From the NCBI GenBank assembly GCA_900708905.1, contig CAADRB010000004.1, positions 2,049,685-2,113,684 on the forward strand: a stretch of 64,000 nt of DNA, given 5' to 3'. Every line of letters begins with the position of its first letter. Position 1 is the first letter of the stretch. Positions 48,831-60,969 of the stretch are shown piece after piece. The position numbers and the translations under genes were made by a program. This DNA comes from Hymenolepis diminuta (Eukaryota > Platyhelminthes > Cestoda > Cyclophyllidea > Hymenolepididae). Under the pieces are notes generated by a model that was not told where the DNA came from, searched no databases, and was given only the letters and a program-made list of their open reading frames with translations.

Positions 48831-51226
48831 TTGAACCAAACTTTTACTAGGGTCTTTCCGATATAATGTTAAGGACGTCTAATAATGAAAACCAAAAGCT
48901 TTCTTGAATACTTTGAGAATGTTAATCTTAGGATTAGGCTTTCGCAGAGACATTGGATGTGAAGAAGTAAGATGCTAAGAAAGTCTTTAGTGAGACCGGC
49001 CTATTATGATGGAAAAATCGACTAAGTCGGTTTTCCCTTCTGAATGCGTAAAGCTAAATCTTAGGAAAATGAAACATAACGCTGAACACTATATTCAGAG
49101 AGGAAGATAATCATCGTACATCATGAGAAAGTTCGTTGATACATAAATGTTTTGACTTCCAACAAATTCAAACGCCGTGTTCCTAAATGTTTCAAATTTT
49201 GTACAGGAAGATCTTTAACCGCCATCTATCATAATAGCATCCTAAATCCTGACACTACAAGTGATATCAATCTGTCCTGGAGAGCCTATTGTGAAAAATA
49301 TATTCAATTTAGAACCGAATGGAAGATTTAAACAAATGCCTAGAAATGGCAATACTTGTTCTCTAATCTGAGCTGAGCAGTTTGAAAGAGAAAATCCTTG
49401 CTTTCAGTGATCCAATCCCATTGTAAAATATTGGACCAGCAACTGAGGTATTTGATTTCCCATTAGCTATTCTTCAGGCTACACCTCCTATCTTCTATCA
49501 GTCTTCATTACGACAACAGGAGAGAGAAGATAAGACGGTGATGAGTAGGTTTTATTGAGGACCAAGGGCCAGAAGAGGAAAAGAAATTGTGTGAATGAAA
49601 TTGGATGCAGCGAACAATGCGTCTGTTTACAAATGGGGTGTTTATACAGTTCAATGGGACAGAGTAGCATATACAGATGGAATGATTCCGAGCAGTGTTG
49701 ACCATGGGGAACCGACTCCTAGCAACGCCCACTCAAGTGATATAATCACACTAATTAAAATGGACCACTTGAAAACAGACGATGATTTTCCATATAGCAG
49801 CTTGTGGTTACCGTGGGGTCAAGTCCTCCAAATAACGGTCTTGAGGTCAAGGGACTCATATCCCAGGTAGAATTTATGATGCCAAAGAGAAAAATTTAAC
49901 ATAGAGAAAAATTTGTGAAGCTTGATCAGTACACCCCCATCTCTTCCTCAAGTTGAAGAGTGTGATGCTATGCATTCACTTTCCGACTAATGTGATATTT
50001 CTAGCATATTACGGTACTATTACTGTCAACTCACATCAAATGTATAGCTCGACCAACAATACTGGCCAAAGCTAGTCATGAGAGGAAAATCAGGATGTGG
50101 GTTTCTCATCGAAGAGTCTACAAGATGATTATTGGAAAATACTCTGTTATAGACGGTCTTAGAACATTTTCAACGGATTAGTGACAAAATTAGGGTAATG
50201 TAGATTACAGAAATTATTTCAACGTGTATATTATTTCCATGTAGATCGATAAATAATTTCTCTGTATTTCTTATATCACCATTTAATATAGAGATATATC
50301 ACCCATGCTATAATGGTTCGCAGCCACTGAAGTCGCCCACTATATGGAAAGCTTATAACTTAATTCTTCGTTTGTATATAACTTTGATATAGGTGATTGA
50401 AAGGGCCTACCTGATCAGTAGCAAACAGACTTCGCTCTCATTTAGGAGCAAGAAAAGAACTCGGAAAATCTGCTAGCAAATTTTTCTCAGTGATTCAAAT
50501 CTTTTAATAGGTAAGACCGAATCTTGACAATAATAGGTTATTCTTATCAGTCTTCAAGACGCTTTTAAATCAATATATATTTAACTAAAAGAAGTAGGAT
50601 GACTAAAACAAATATCCGGATCGAAGTTGGATAATAAATAAAAGGCAATCTTAAAATAGTGAGTTTGGCCCAGGAGACATCGTACTCTCCTATAAAGTAG
50701 CTCTAATCCCAAGTAAGGCTAGATATCCTCTCATAGAACTAATGAGCTAATGGCTAACAGGAAATAACGGCCTTTAAAGGGTGAGAAGACCAAGAGTAAA
50801 GCTGGATAAGTGTACATTGGACAATTGTGAATGAATGGGAGAAGAGTAGGAAGAAGAACTGGAAGGAAAGAGGGAGGCGCCAGTAATGAGCGGGAACAAT
50901 CAAGAATGTGAGAAACAGGCGAAGTGAAGCCTGAAAAGGCGATTGACCTATTTAGCGTCCTTTGTTCATCGATGAGCAACTGACAGTTAGAGCAGAGGTA
51001 TGAGTCAGTATGGGCGAAATACACATAGACAGCAAGCTCATGAGTCAGAGTGAGCAGGTGCTGCAATCTCGAATTCTATGGAGTAAAGTGATCTCTTATC
51101 CTTTACAATGTAAAGGTCGTAAGGTTATGCATCCGCTTCTCCGACTAACACATAAATAAGCGAGTAACTATTGCTATGAGTGCACATCATCTAACCAAAT
51201 TGAATAAAACAAGTCCGGAGATGGAA

Positions 51227-51245
51227 AGTAGTAGTAGTAGTAGTA
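51227..51245. repeat. (AGT)n microsatellite
   Basis: Six AGT units and one extra base. Confidence 0.85.
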
Positions 51246-51900
51246 CACCAGTTTGTGAGTCTAGGATGCTATTTCTCTATTCAAGATGGATGTTAAAAAT
51301 ATACTCCAAGATTTACACAAGATAACGAAAGAGTAACAAATTTGGATGTAGGAGTGCCTCGTATTCTAGGATCAATAGTAACTTTCTCCGCATTCTCAAA
51401 GTTACCTCAATTATCAATATGCATATATCTTCACAAAAATAGCGGCAACTCAGTTTTCTTCAATCATTAGAGAAACTTAGTCGATTGAAACTCATGCTTC
51501 AATAAATTCTACATTAAATAGAGTGGACGCCGTAGCTAACACTTCCAAGGTCAGATTTGAAACAAAAATGAATAAAACTCATTATGCTAACACATTCCAT
51601 ATGTTATCAAAGAAAATTATTCAAGTGTTGTCAAAAAAGGGTAACTGGAATTCCTCATAGAATTCAAAACCCAATTCTATCGACCATCACCTATTGCTGG
51701 TACAGAAACTAATAAACTTTTCCTGTTTCAGAAAAAGTTGAACTTAGGCGAAGTACAACAACAGATATCCGATTATTAAAACTGTACTTTTAAATAACAA
51801 GTAGAGAGAAACGAGAAAATGAACCAAATATGCGGTATATGTAAACGGATTATATTACAAGGAATAAGCACAATACAAATTTGTTGCAGTAAATTGGAGA

Positions 51901-52451
51901 TTAATAAAGTTTAAGATGTCCGGTAATCTCATCAATGGTTGTGCTTTCGGCTAAAAAATGATCAAATTCCAGAAGCAATTTCTTACCTGGTCCGATTCCT
52001 AGGACAGTAGCACTACCAGGTGCAACTTGGGTATGTCCAGCATCGTGAACAAGACAATGTGGTAATCCAGCTTTATAGGCCTTTTTTCGAAGGTCTTCTC
52101 TAAATCGGGATAACAAAACTCAAAGAGATTTTACAATGTATTATAATCTGGAGCTCGAAGAACAATCTTCATCTGTCCGAGAGACTCCCAAACTTTAACA
52201 ACATCTGGGCACTTTTCCATGGCCATTTGATAACAACCAAGAGTGGCATGAGAACACTGAGCAGCAACTTTACCTTTAGTCATTCCAAGATCATTGCGAA
52301 CGACTAAAACTAATTTTAGATCACTGTCGACAAAAGACTTCATTTTCATAACAGCACATTTAGATGGACATCCTTTTCGCAAATACCATCCCGCTATGAA
52401 GCCGACACCTGCAGCAACAAGGGATTGCACAAAAGGAGAGAAGTAGTCCAT
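51901..52451 (-). CDS. PTRH2: Peptidyl-tRNA hydrolase 2
   Basis: Two exons, 52451-52135 and 52099-51901, joined over a 35-bp intron (52,134-52,100, GTAAAA...TTTAG), give 171 residues; human has 179. The PTH2 family releases tRNA from peptidyl-tRNA; the animal protein is anchored to mitochondria and also linked to anoikis. Visible are an N-terminal hydrophobic segment ([16 protein letters not shown], about residues 9-24), then [23 protein letters not shown], a split DYNTL/EDLRKK at the intron, [18 protein letters not shown], and a C terminus GHLKLY identical to human. I chose the start MDYFSPF because it matches the MEYL-type start of animal PTRH2. The frame is open 34 codons further up to 52,553, but CCAAT boxes lie at the top of that extension. 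It is divergent from NOC3L and convergent with KYNU. Confidence 0.94.
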
Positions 52452-53063
52452 GTTGCGAGATACACGATACAGAGCAACGCTACTAATGGCGGCAAAACCG
52501 AAACCAAATTCAAAATAACCAATCACGTTTATCTCTTCCCATTTATGCGCCAATCACAAGCTACGACACGGATGGAACCAATAACGGTGACCGAAGAATA
52601 GCTAACAATAGGGACGCCAACCTGTGAAGAAGATAAGAAGGCCTAAACAATCAACACTCACGCCGGAAGATTGCGTGCGGGTGCTTATCGACGTTTTCTC
52701 GGTCTCTAACTCCATGATCTGAGCTACATGTTTGTATATAAAGAGCAATAAGCCTGAAATTATCTCTATGCTTCCCTTCTCCTACCATTTTACTACTAAC
52801 CGTAGAAAAAGTCGCAATTGTCTACAATAAACTCCTCTGTCAACGTTCAGCTCGGATTGCAGTGTTATTTGAACTCGTTCCACACCCCATTTAAATTGAC
52901 CGCTGAATACAATTCTATGGGTTTATTCTGAAGTATAATTATTTGTAAGAGAAAATATGAAAGTTATATACAAAATTGTCTGTTTACAAATTTTTTAACT
53001 CTGCTGCACTTTAGTATGACAGCTTCAGTATCATTTTATTTAAATTAATCACGGATGTTTCAG
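52452..53063. promoter_or_regulatory. Bidirectional PTRH2/NOC3L promoter region
   Basis: Three CCAAT boxes in the same orientation lie at 52,519, 52,550 and 52,578, two of them in the extended word CCAATCAC, with GGTGACCG beyond. They sit between two genes transcribed away from each other. The right part, to the AG at 53,062-53,063, may be a non-coding first intron or 5' leader of NOC3L. A plus-strand open stretch near 52,623-52,720 has no ATG in frame, so I do not call it coding. Confidence 0.45.
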
Positions 53064-56000
53064 GGTCATTTGTGTCAGCGAATTATGGAGGGGCACGGTG
53101 AGGTTATACCATCTTCTGCGGTAGAGAAGTTGTTGAATAAGCGTAAATATATCCAAGAATGCAAACTAAAGATTGCACATTTTTCATCTACTTTGATGCA
53201 AGATCCCAATGAAAATGTGGGACATTTTTTTTGTTTTATTCTATTAGATTGGAAGACTTAGAGACTTGATACGGCTTTCTCATGATCCTCTTTTCATGAA
53301 AACTGCGTCGCTTCGTCAGCTTCTTGTTGTGTCTTTATGCGTTATATTCAAAGATATTCTTCCCACCTACAGAATTCGTCTTCCTACCGAAGAAGAACTC
53401 CATCAAAGAGTAGGGTTTTCATCGCAATTTTTATTTTGCTTTAGGTTAAGAAAGAGACCAAAAGGCTATGGAGGTATGAAGAAATTTTGCTGAGGCACTA
53501 TGAAATCTATACCGTTCTTCTTCGGACAATCTTGAAAAGTGCGTTTATGCCTTCTAATTACTTGCTTTATAGATATTGCAAAGAAACAAATGTCGAAGAA
53601 ATTGCGACTTGTTTATGATCAAGATTGGACTAAATCAGAATTCGTTAGTGCCTTAAAATGTGCCTGCATGCTTTTCGAGAACAATCCACTTTTTAATTAT
53701 GCTAAGTATCTTCTCAATGCTTTTGTCCCATTCCTACAACGATCAAATTCCTCAAAAGTCCGGCTTATCATTTTCAATTGCTTGAGGAGTATTTATGCTT
53801 CTGATGTGACCGGAGAGGCAACTCTTATGGTATGTTTGGCCGTTTGTGCTTTTATTCTTCTGTTCCTTTTTAGGTTTGTCAAGCGGTACATAGAGTTGCT
53901 CGAAATGCAAAATACAGAATTCGGCCAGATTTGGCGAGGGTTATAGCCGGCATTTCGATCAAGGAAGTTTTTAATCCTGATAATGCCTCTCAAAATTCCA
54001 AAAAGGATCGGAAGCTCGTCTCTAGGAAAGAACGCAAGGTAATTTTCCAGATGTTTACCTTTATTAATCACATGCTATTCGTACTATATCTGTACGGTAT
54101 CATTTATTTTGACTGGTTAACTTCCATCGTCTTACCTTAACGATATTAGTCTAATTGTTCTTCTTTCATACTTGAATTTTCTCCATTTTCTTATTCTTCC
54201 TGTTAAGGGTAAGTTTAGTTATATAATTTCTGAATCGTATTACTTATTAATCTAAAAGGACCCCGAATTAAGACATTACTATTCTAATCATGTTATTATT
54301 GTTTGTACTTCCTGAATGGATTGGAATCGTATTGTGATGTTTGGAATTAGATTCAATAGTTGTCTGAATTTTCTTCCATTTTAATAGACTATTTTTGGAT
54401 TTACTTAATTTGACTTTCAAGCAACTTCAGATATAATCTGTGTTGTTTTGTATTTAGCCTCCGTTCCCTATACTACTTCTAAATTGCCATTTGGGGATAC
54501 AGGTGTAGTTAGGAGCCTTTTCTTTCATGTATTAGGTGCATAGGTCTTATCTACTCTGTCGGTTCTTAAAATCACTTCTCTTCATTTTATTAGATTTATG
54601 CTCTCTCATGTCAACAGCTTTTGTTTATTTGGGAGTTGTGAAATTCGGTGGAAAGCGTATTTTAAACAGTTGAATAACTGAATTTATTTTAAGATGTGAG
54701 TATCACATTTCGATGTGCAATGTAAAAATATTTTCTCGCTTGCCAGTACGAGAAATGTAGCGAGAAGCATTTAGTTGTTTTACCGGTAGCGGTTTTTGTA
54801 TTAAATCCGTTAATGTGTACGCATATTGTCAGAAGTTACGAATTGGATTTCATCTAAGCTGAATTGTCGACCGCTCTGTTTATTGGTGATTAGCTGAGTG
54901 CTTTCTGAAAGAGAGTTTCTCATTTAAGATGCTATTTCTCGCTTTGGGTTTGCCAAATATTATGGATGTTTAACTGCAAACATTTATAACTTCTCTTTTA
55001 TCCCATTTCAGAAGGACAAATTGTTGGCCAAGTTCGAAAAGGATCAAGCCGAAACCAAGGCATCTAAATCACATGAAGAGAGACTCAAAATGGTTTGTTT
55101 CCATCTCTTATCCCTTCTCATACTTTCTTCTAGAACACAGAAATTTTGAAAGAGATTCTCTTTGTCTACTTTACAATCCTCAAAACAACACAAGATTCTG
55201 ACCTCCTCTCTGCTGTTTTGGCTGGCCTTTCAACGTAAGTGAATGTTAATTTGACATCATAATAAATTACGATTTAGATATGCACATGTTATTAACGTAG
55301 AGTATGTCGAAAATCTCCTTCAATTAATGAGCTCTTTCGTTGAAAATCCGGTAAGTTAATAAGTCAATCACCTACTTACTAACTAATAAGTGACATGAAT
55401 TCAATTCTCTTTATTATGTTCATAGAAAACGTCCTTAGAGGATGGTTTGCATGCGGTCCATACAGCATTGACAATTCTCAACAGCTCTACAGCCGCATCT
55501 GTCTTGAGGATTGATCCAACACGGTTTTCTAATCATCTTTATGCGTTGCTGGGTAGAATGGGTGGCGTCACTATGTGTTTGAACATTCCCACCAATGCAG
55601 AATCGAACAGACCTTACAGCAAACTTCTGCATTACTCTTGGGCCAGAACTCCTGCAGCTCTGGCTGCACAGACACTGACTCAGAGAGAAAAACTGTTGAA
55701 ATCGTCTGGTGAAGCAGAGTAAGTGACAATTTTGACCCCTTGGTATCTATTCTGCTAAGAATTGTCTTGATAGAAACTCTTTGTAAACCTCTACTATCCG
55801 ATTCATCAAAAATTAGTATAGCATATAGTCCTACTTGCAGACATCTATAAGCCCTCATACAAGGAGCGTAAAGAGCAGGATGTCTAAATTTTGAAGATGG
55901 TCTCTTAATTTTAGGCCTTTGAACTAATTAATGATAAATAAACTCGATATTTGTAGGTTCTTGGTATGGTTTTGAAATCATTCAATTATGTTAAATTATA

Positions 56001-59000
56001 AATCACCTTATTTCGAACTGATGTTCAGACCCGTAGATGTGAGAAGGAAGACACGATTGGATGGTCCGTGGTGGAAGTGACTGGGGAGGACAAAACTTAG
56101 AGATGAGATGGAATAGTTGTGGATGTTTGAAAACACTGAAAATGTCTTGTCGTAATAACCAGTCTCTAACTTCCAACTCTAAGGGAATTCGAACAAAAAC
56201 AATCAATATCTCTAACTTTATGCGAATGTTCGTGAAAGGGAAAGCACTGCTTTTTATATCATCGGCGTGATCACTGTTGTTCAGGCTCTGTGATTAACGT
56301 GAACTTTCAGTCCGCAATTTTCGGCTATTTTAAGTCTAAAAAGACCACGATATTTGAAATTCTGCATATTAGAATGTCATCCGCAACAGTAACATCAGGT
56401 CCAATGCAAGCCTCTTCAAAGTATCTTTCCAAAGAACAGGGGCAAAAATTCTTTCGAGCTGAGAAGTGTGGTGGTAAAACCCTTAATTCCATGATTCCAA
56501 TCTCCCTACTCATTCTCTAAATTCTACACTCACATCTATAACTACACATCTACTCATCTATTTTTGCACTATTTTTATGAATAATCGGATATATTATTGT
56601 AGTCTAGCCATGAGCAATGTGTTTGTCATTTACTCACTAATTTTGATGCTAATTTGGTGAATTGTCTTCATATTGACTTGTTTGACTGCTTTGTTGCATC
56701 CTGAATTTAGTAACTGAAAATGTACTTTATCTTTAGTGACAAAGGCCAGTCTCAGGCGACATCAATTCGACTGATGAGTACAACTAATATAGAGCGTTTT
56801 GTGGATGTTATTCTCTCTTGTCTGGACATGCTTCTTATTTCTCATCGTCGAGAAGTTTCCATCACTCGTGTGCTGGCCTTCGTGAAACGTCTTTCATCCC
56901 TCTCTCTAGTTGTGGTAAGTCTTTATTCTGACAGTTTATTCTATTTAATAGTAAACGGAATTTGAGTAAGTTATTATGATTAACTTCGTTGTGAGTTTAT
57001 CCAAATTAGTATTTAATATTCGATTACGATGAGCAGTTATTTTCATTATTTTAGCAGATTTCGAACAAAATTATCATTTCCCTTTACAGACGTAAAGCAT
57101 TTTTTTGTAATCCTCTATTACCGGAGTACTGGCTAAGTCACTTCTGATGTTCTTAACCAACCCTAGATCTAGTATATTCAGAACTGTCGAATACATAACA
57201 TCGAACTGTGGTTGAAAAACAAGTAAATAATAATTTGTTTATCAAGTGGTGAATGTCTTATTAATTATTTGCTTACTTTTATAACTGATGTGTCCCGTAG
57301 TGGTCAAGATTTACATCTGTAGAGTAAGTTATGGATCATTTTTCGGATGAATTGTTAAGATTTCTGTAGCACTTACCCATGTATGTAATATTTTACTTAA
57401 CATGGAGATAAACTTCACCTTACTAACTCGAATTGGATCTGAATGCAATATTTAGACTTCATCATAAAACTTGTAAAGTAAGCATCGTTGCAGAATTTCG
57501 TGTCTGAAGAAAGGAAAATGTAGAGCAATATTTTAATATATGACAGTCCTCTTATTAGATTTTATTATTAGCATTCATTTTTTATCTCGTTCTAGAGTAA
57601 TACAGCCTGTTTGGCCTCGATGCTCATAAGCTTGTGGAAATTTCTCAGCCTCTTCCCCAAGTGTGAAGTGCTTTTCGACTCTGAAACAGAGATTGGAGGC
57701 GTCTACGACCCTGAGGCTCTCGACCCAGAAGTTGCACGACCTGCCAGTGCTTCTCTCTGGGAACTCCAGTTCTTGAGGAATCATGAATCCCCTTTGGTAA
57801 GTCTCAACTAACTTGCTTTTCTTATTGAGCTTTTGAGATTAAAGATTAGTGATCAGTTATTATAGCACGAAACATCCAGATTCTTGTCAATATTTACCTC
57901 ACTTCGCCTCATAAAATGGTTTGTTCTGGCCTAACGTATTCATTACTCATCGTCATGTAGTTACAATTAAGAATCTTTTGCATTTATGAAAAAATCGTCG
58001 GACGCTTTAGATTTCCTGATTCATTGCTGTTCATGCAATAGTTACATTGAGGGTCCGCGTGGACTTAATTATTAGTAATTGCAAAACAGGGTAGCAGAAG
58101 GCATGATCATGAGATTAAATGTATATTAGAAACGCTAGCGTTCAACAATTTTCACTACACAAACGATAACAGAGAACAAGACTAGGAAGTAGAAATTTGT
58201 AGTTGAGAAATGATGTGACTAGTGGGATGAGGTATAGAAAGCGACTTCTAAACCGAATTTACAGTTGATACTTAGACAGCTGTAGTTGTAACAACACCGA
58301 CATCAACTTGGGGTTTGATTAGATTACATGTATAGTATTTAGAGAATGGACTTCAAAACTGATTTGTATGCACTTTGCTTGCATTTAGATTTTAGATATG
58401 AAGCTGAAAATTAGATCCAGCAAGTCTGTCTTTCTCTTTCTTTAATATTCTTATTTTGAGGGCATTTATGTTCAGTCATCCTCTTATTTACCTAATCAGC
58501 TTGCAGATATGCGCTTTATTTATGAAGTCTTGCAATTTGCAGATTTATTTTTATTTTCTGACTACGGATTTTAATTATGGTAAGATGTTTTTGTATGTGC
58601 ATATTGAAGAGGACTTAAATTTACTGACCACGGATGTGGACGAGTAGGTTCGAGCCCCAAGGTCTTTAATCTCATGCTATTTTTTCCCACGAAACATTTA
58701 TGCCTAAGGGTCTTTTAAGAACAGGAACAGCGCATTTAAACAGGTGGCATAAAGGAAAAAATTTATTGAGAAGTCTTATTTATATTTGTATCAGGTTGTA
58801 ACAGAAGTTCTGTCCATTTTTAAATTCGAATCAAAGTGAACATTTTGTCAAAAATACATTTATTTAGTTTTCAACATAGTCACCATTTTTATTAATTACA
58901 TCTTCCCATCTTGCCATAAGCTTTCCGATCCCTCCTTCACAGAATTTAGCCAATTTGGGCTCAAAAAAAGAAACTAGCTTCTTCATTTCCACCTCTTCTC

Positions 59001-60894
59001 TTGAAGTAAGCCCTTTTGAAGTCCCATTAAATGTTTCTGTAAGCTCCTGAAAAGTTGAAAATCGGTTGGTGCAAAAGAATATGGTGGGTGATGCATGACT
59101 TCCCAGCCAAATTCTTCGACGGGATTTTTGTTGCTCTTGAAGTGTGGCATTGTCTGGCATTGTCATGGTGCAGAATCACTCCTTTTCGATTGATCAAAGA
59201 AAGCCGTTTTCCCTGTCGTTAACTGCTTTTAAACAAGTTAGCTGCTGAAAGTCAATTTCAGATGTTATTGTTTGATTGTCACCCATTAGTTCATAATAAA
59301 CAATTCCCTTNNNNNNNNNNNNNNNNNNNNNNNNNNNNNNNNNNNNNNNNNNNNNNNNNNNNNNNNNNNNNNNNNNNNNNNNNNNNNNNNNNNNNNNNNN
59401 NNNNNNNNNNNNNNNNNNNNNNNNNNNNNNNNNNNNNNNNNNNNNNNNNNNNNNNNNNNNNNNNNNNNNNNNNNGGGAAGGCATTTCCCAGCCTTTGAGA
59501 CCCTGCCGAGTCTTTTCATTTCCCCATATATGGTCATATGGTGGTGGCTTATGTTAAAGGTTTTGCTCAGTTCTCTAGTAGTGAAGGTTGGATTTTCATC
59601 AATGGAAACTTGCAATTGCTCGGAATTGAGTTTTTTTTGTGTATCCTGCTCTCGGTTCGTCTTTCAGGCTGAAGTCATTCTTTTTGGAACCACCTGCGGA
59701 AAACCACCTTCTGCAGGTCTTTTCATTCACAGCATCATTTCCATAAATGTCTGAGTATTTTTTGCTACTGAGATTGCCGTATTTCTTTGATGAAATTCAA
59801 ACAGTAAAATACGCCTGATATGCTCTTTATTTGGAGTGTACATTAGGGCTATAAATAGTTATTAATAAGGATAATTATCATACACTCTGAAAGAAATAAT
59901 ACTTTATTAATTACCATAGATAAGCATACAACATTAACAAGCCAAATTGAAGTAATCGTGCCCTAAAAACAGCTCAAAAATCGGACAGAACTTTTGTTGC
60001 AACCTGATAGTTTATTACTCCTATGCCCAGTGATTGGAATTTCCAATCACTATGGATGTCTGTAAAACATACAGGATGGCAAAATTCGAGTTTCATCAGG
60101 GAGGCTCTGTCCAAAAATTAGTGTTAGTAAACGATTTTCCTAAATTAGCATACAGTTCGCATTTAAACACTGAAGGTTGTATATTCATTGGCATCATTTT
60201 GGGGTCATGTCGCATGGCTGTGGGTCATTTAAATAGGGTATCAAACATCCGAGGTCAAAAGGCAAAATTAGATAATGGTAAAGTAATATGTTAACACTCG
60301 TTAATGCTAGTTTGAAGATGAAAAGCACTTTTGCAATTATCTATTTTTGAAGACTTATTTGGTAATGACTAAATGACCTACCTCTATTGTCTTTTATTGT
60401 AAGATTATCGGAAAAATTGGAACTATTAGAATTTGATTGCCTTGCAGAATATGTCTAAGTGAAATTTCAGCGTTTTTGTGGTGATTTTATTTGTCTATTT
60501 GTTGGAAGCAACACATGACCATCAGGCAGATGATTACATGACCTTTATCATTATTTTGCTTTTTTAGATTCGGAAGATAGTCAGTGTGATATTGAAATGG
60601 GCTCGTCAGGCAGCTAAAGATGGTACAGGTCGAGCAACCAACGAGGTCCTAACAGCTCCAGACCACACCATCGAGTCTCTATCATCAATCCATCCAGCCG
60701 AACGACGAATGGTCTTCGCTCACGCCGAGGCCTCTTGTCTTTCAGATTCTGTTAGGTCAAGAGCTCCCATCTCACAGCGCACAAAGCCTCTGTCACCATG
60801 GATACGAGAGTTGATGGATCAATTTGGAGTAGCAGCACCGGGGTCACATCCTGATCAAGATGTATTTGAAGGAGGACCGATGGAAGAGGATTAA
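53064..60894 (+). CDS. NOC3L: Nucleolar complex protein 3 homolog
   Basis: Exons 53064-53216, 53248-53409, 53445-53538, 53573-53829, 53874-54038, 55012-55092, 55134-55234, 55278-55350, 55426-55718, 56737-56914, 57596-57796 and 60568-60894 join in frame. From the first internal ATG (53,085) they give 687 residues, against about 800 in human. NOC3 acts with NOC2 in nucleolar and nucleoplasmic 60S pre-ribosome maturation and export, and in yeast also in replication licensing. Recognisable blocks are LNKRKYIQECKLKIA, IFKDILPTYRIR, VKKETKRLWRYEE, KYRIRPDLARVI, the AEKxxKLH-like ERLKM/NTEILKEILFVYFTILK junction, LSTYAHVINVEYVENLL, then the CBF/Mak21-type region with MLLISHRREVS, RVLAFVKRL and SASLWELQFLRNH. 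The basic N terminus of about 200 residues is missing: either further upstream exons exist or a leader is trans-spliced to the AG at 53,063. A polyadenylation signal AATAAA lies at 60,943. Confidence 0.9.
54039..55011 (+). other. NOC3L intron 5 (973 bp)
   Basis: The intron runs from GTAATT after the lysine of RKERK to TCCCATTTCAG. It is T-rich, with no repeat or coding feature that I recognise. Confidence 0.75.
55719..56736 (+). other. NOC3L intron 9 (1,018 bp)
   Basis: GTAAGT to CTTTAG, interrupting a codon between the first two and the third base. Overlapping frames of 60-95 codons inside it lie on both strands and match nothing. Confidence 0.75.
56915..57595 (+). other. NOC3L intron 10 (681 bp)
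   Basis: GTAAGT to TTCTAG, phase 0. Nothing notable inside. Confidence 0.75.
58864..59843 (-). pseudogene. Mariner transposase, frameshifted
   Basis: Read on the minus strand the product starts MYTPNKEHIRRILLFEFHQR. After a frame change it continues YGNDAVNEKTCRRWF and LKDEPRAG; after a second change at an eight-base A run it continues LQVSIDENPTFTTRELSKTF. The last piece belongs to the helix-turn-helix DNA-binding half. A run of unknown bases hides the first catalytic aspartate. The second, in HHDNAR, is present. A further shift follows it. In the third site the family's PYSPDLAPSD reads as PYSFAPTD, so the catalytic aspartate is deleted. The C-terminal tail ends NKNGDYVEN. The copy cannot encode an active enzyme. 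The style is that of the animal mariners related to the human Hsmar group; the exact subfamily is uncertain. Confidence 0.9.
59311..59474. other. Assembly gap (164 N)
   Basis: A run of unknown bases inside the mariner transposase. Gaps within dispersed repeats are common in short-read assemblies, which suggests that close copies exist elsewhere in the genome. Whether the length is estimated or arbitrary cannot be told. Confidence 0.99.
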
Positions 60895-60942
60895 ACGAGG
60901 AAGGAGATATGTGTGTATATTAAATGATTGTGTGTACTTGTG

Positions 60943-60948
60943 AATAAA
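60943..60948 (+). terminator. NOC3L polyadenylation signal
   Basis: A canonical AATAAA 48 bases after the NOC3L stop codon. Confidence 0.7.
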
Positions 60949-60969
60949 CAGACTACCTACTGTGCAATC

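Larger units (their letters stand above)
48440..51900. other. Intergenic region between KYNU and PTRH2 3' ends
   Basis: No recognised gene. It contains a degraded SINE at 48.72-48.83 kb, an (AGT)n run at 51.23 kb and purine-rich sequence at 50.73-51.07 kb. The latter gives a 111-codon minus-strand frame with no family resemblance. Another 91-codon plus-strand frame at 49,595-49,870 is likewise unrecognised. Confidence 0.55.
58791..60007 (-). mobile_element. Mariner element, decayed
   Basis: Ends are TCAGGTTGTAACAGAAGTTC and, reversed, TCAGGTTGCAACAAAAGTTC, continuing CTGTCC on both sides: inverted repeats of about 30 bp with few mismatches. The flanking TA at 58,789 and 60,008 is the mariner target duplication. 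The length of 1,217 bp includes 164 unknown bases and fits the family's 1.2-1.3 kb. The transposase inside reads on the minus strand, opposite to the host gene NOC3L. Confidence 0.95.
57797..60567 (+). other. NOC3L intron 11 (2,771 bp), hosting a mariner
   Basis: GTAAGT to GCTTTTTTAG, phase 0. The 1.2-kb mariner copy accounts for much of its length; the flanks are AT-rich and carry no feature I recognise. Confidence 0.8.

Noticed and set aside
50731..51066. 111-codon minus-strand frame with hydrophobic stretches
   Set aside because: The purine-rich plus strand produces Leu, Ser and Pro-rich translation by composition. No homology or splice context is recognised.
52452..52553. Longer N terminus for PTRH2
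   Set aside because: The extra 34 residues have no family counterpart and their upstream end overlaps CCAAT boxes. The MDYF start fits the animal family better.
52620..52720. Upstream NOC3L exon beginning VKKIRRPKQ
   Set aside because: The stretch is open and basic at its start, but there is no in-frame ATG, a stop follows soon, and no donor joins it cleanly to the exon at 53,064.
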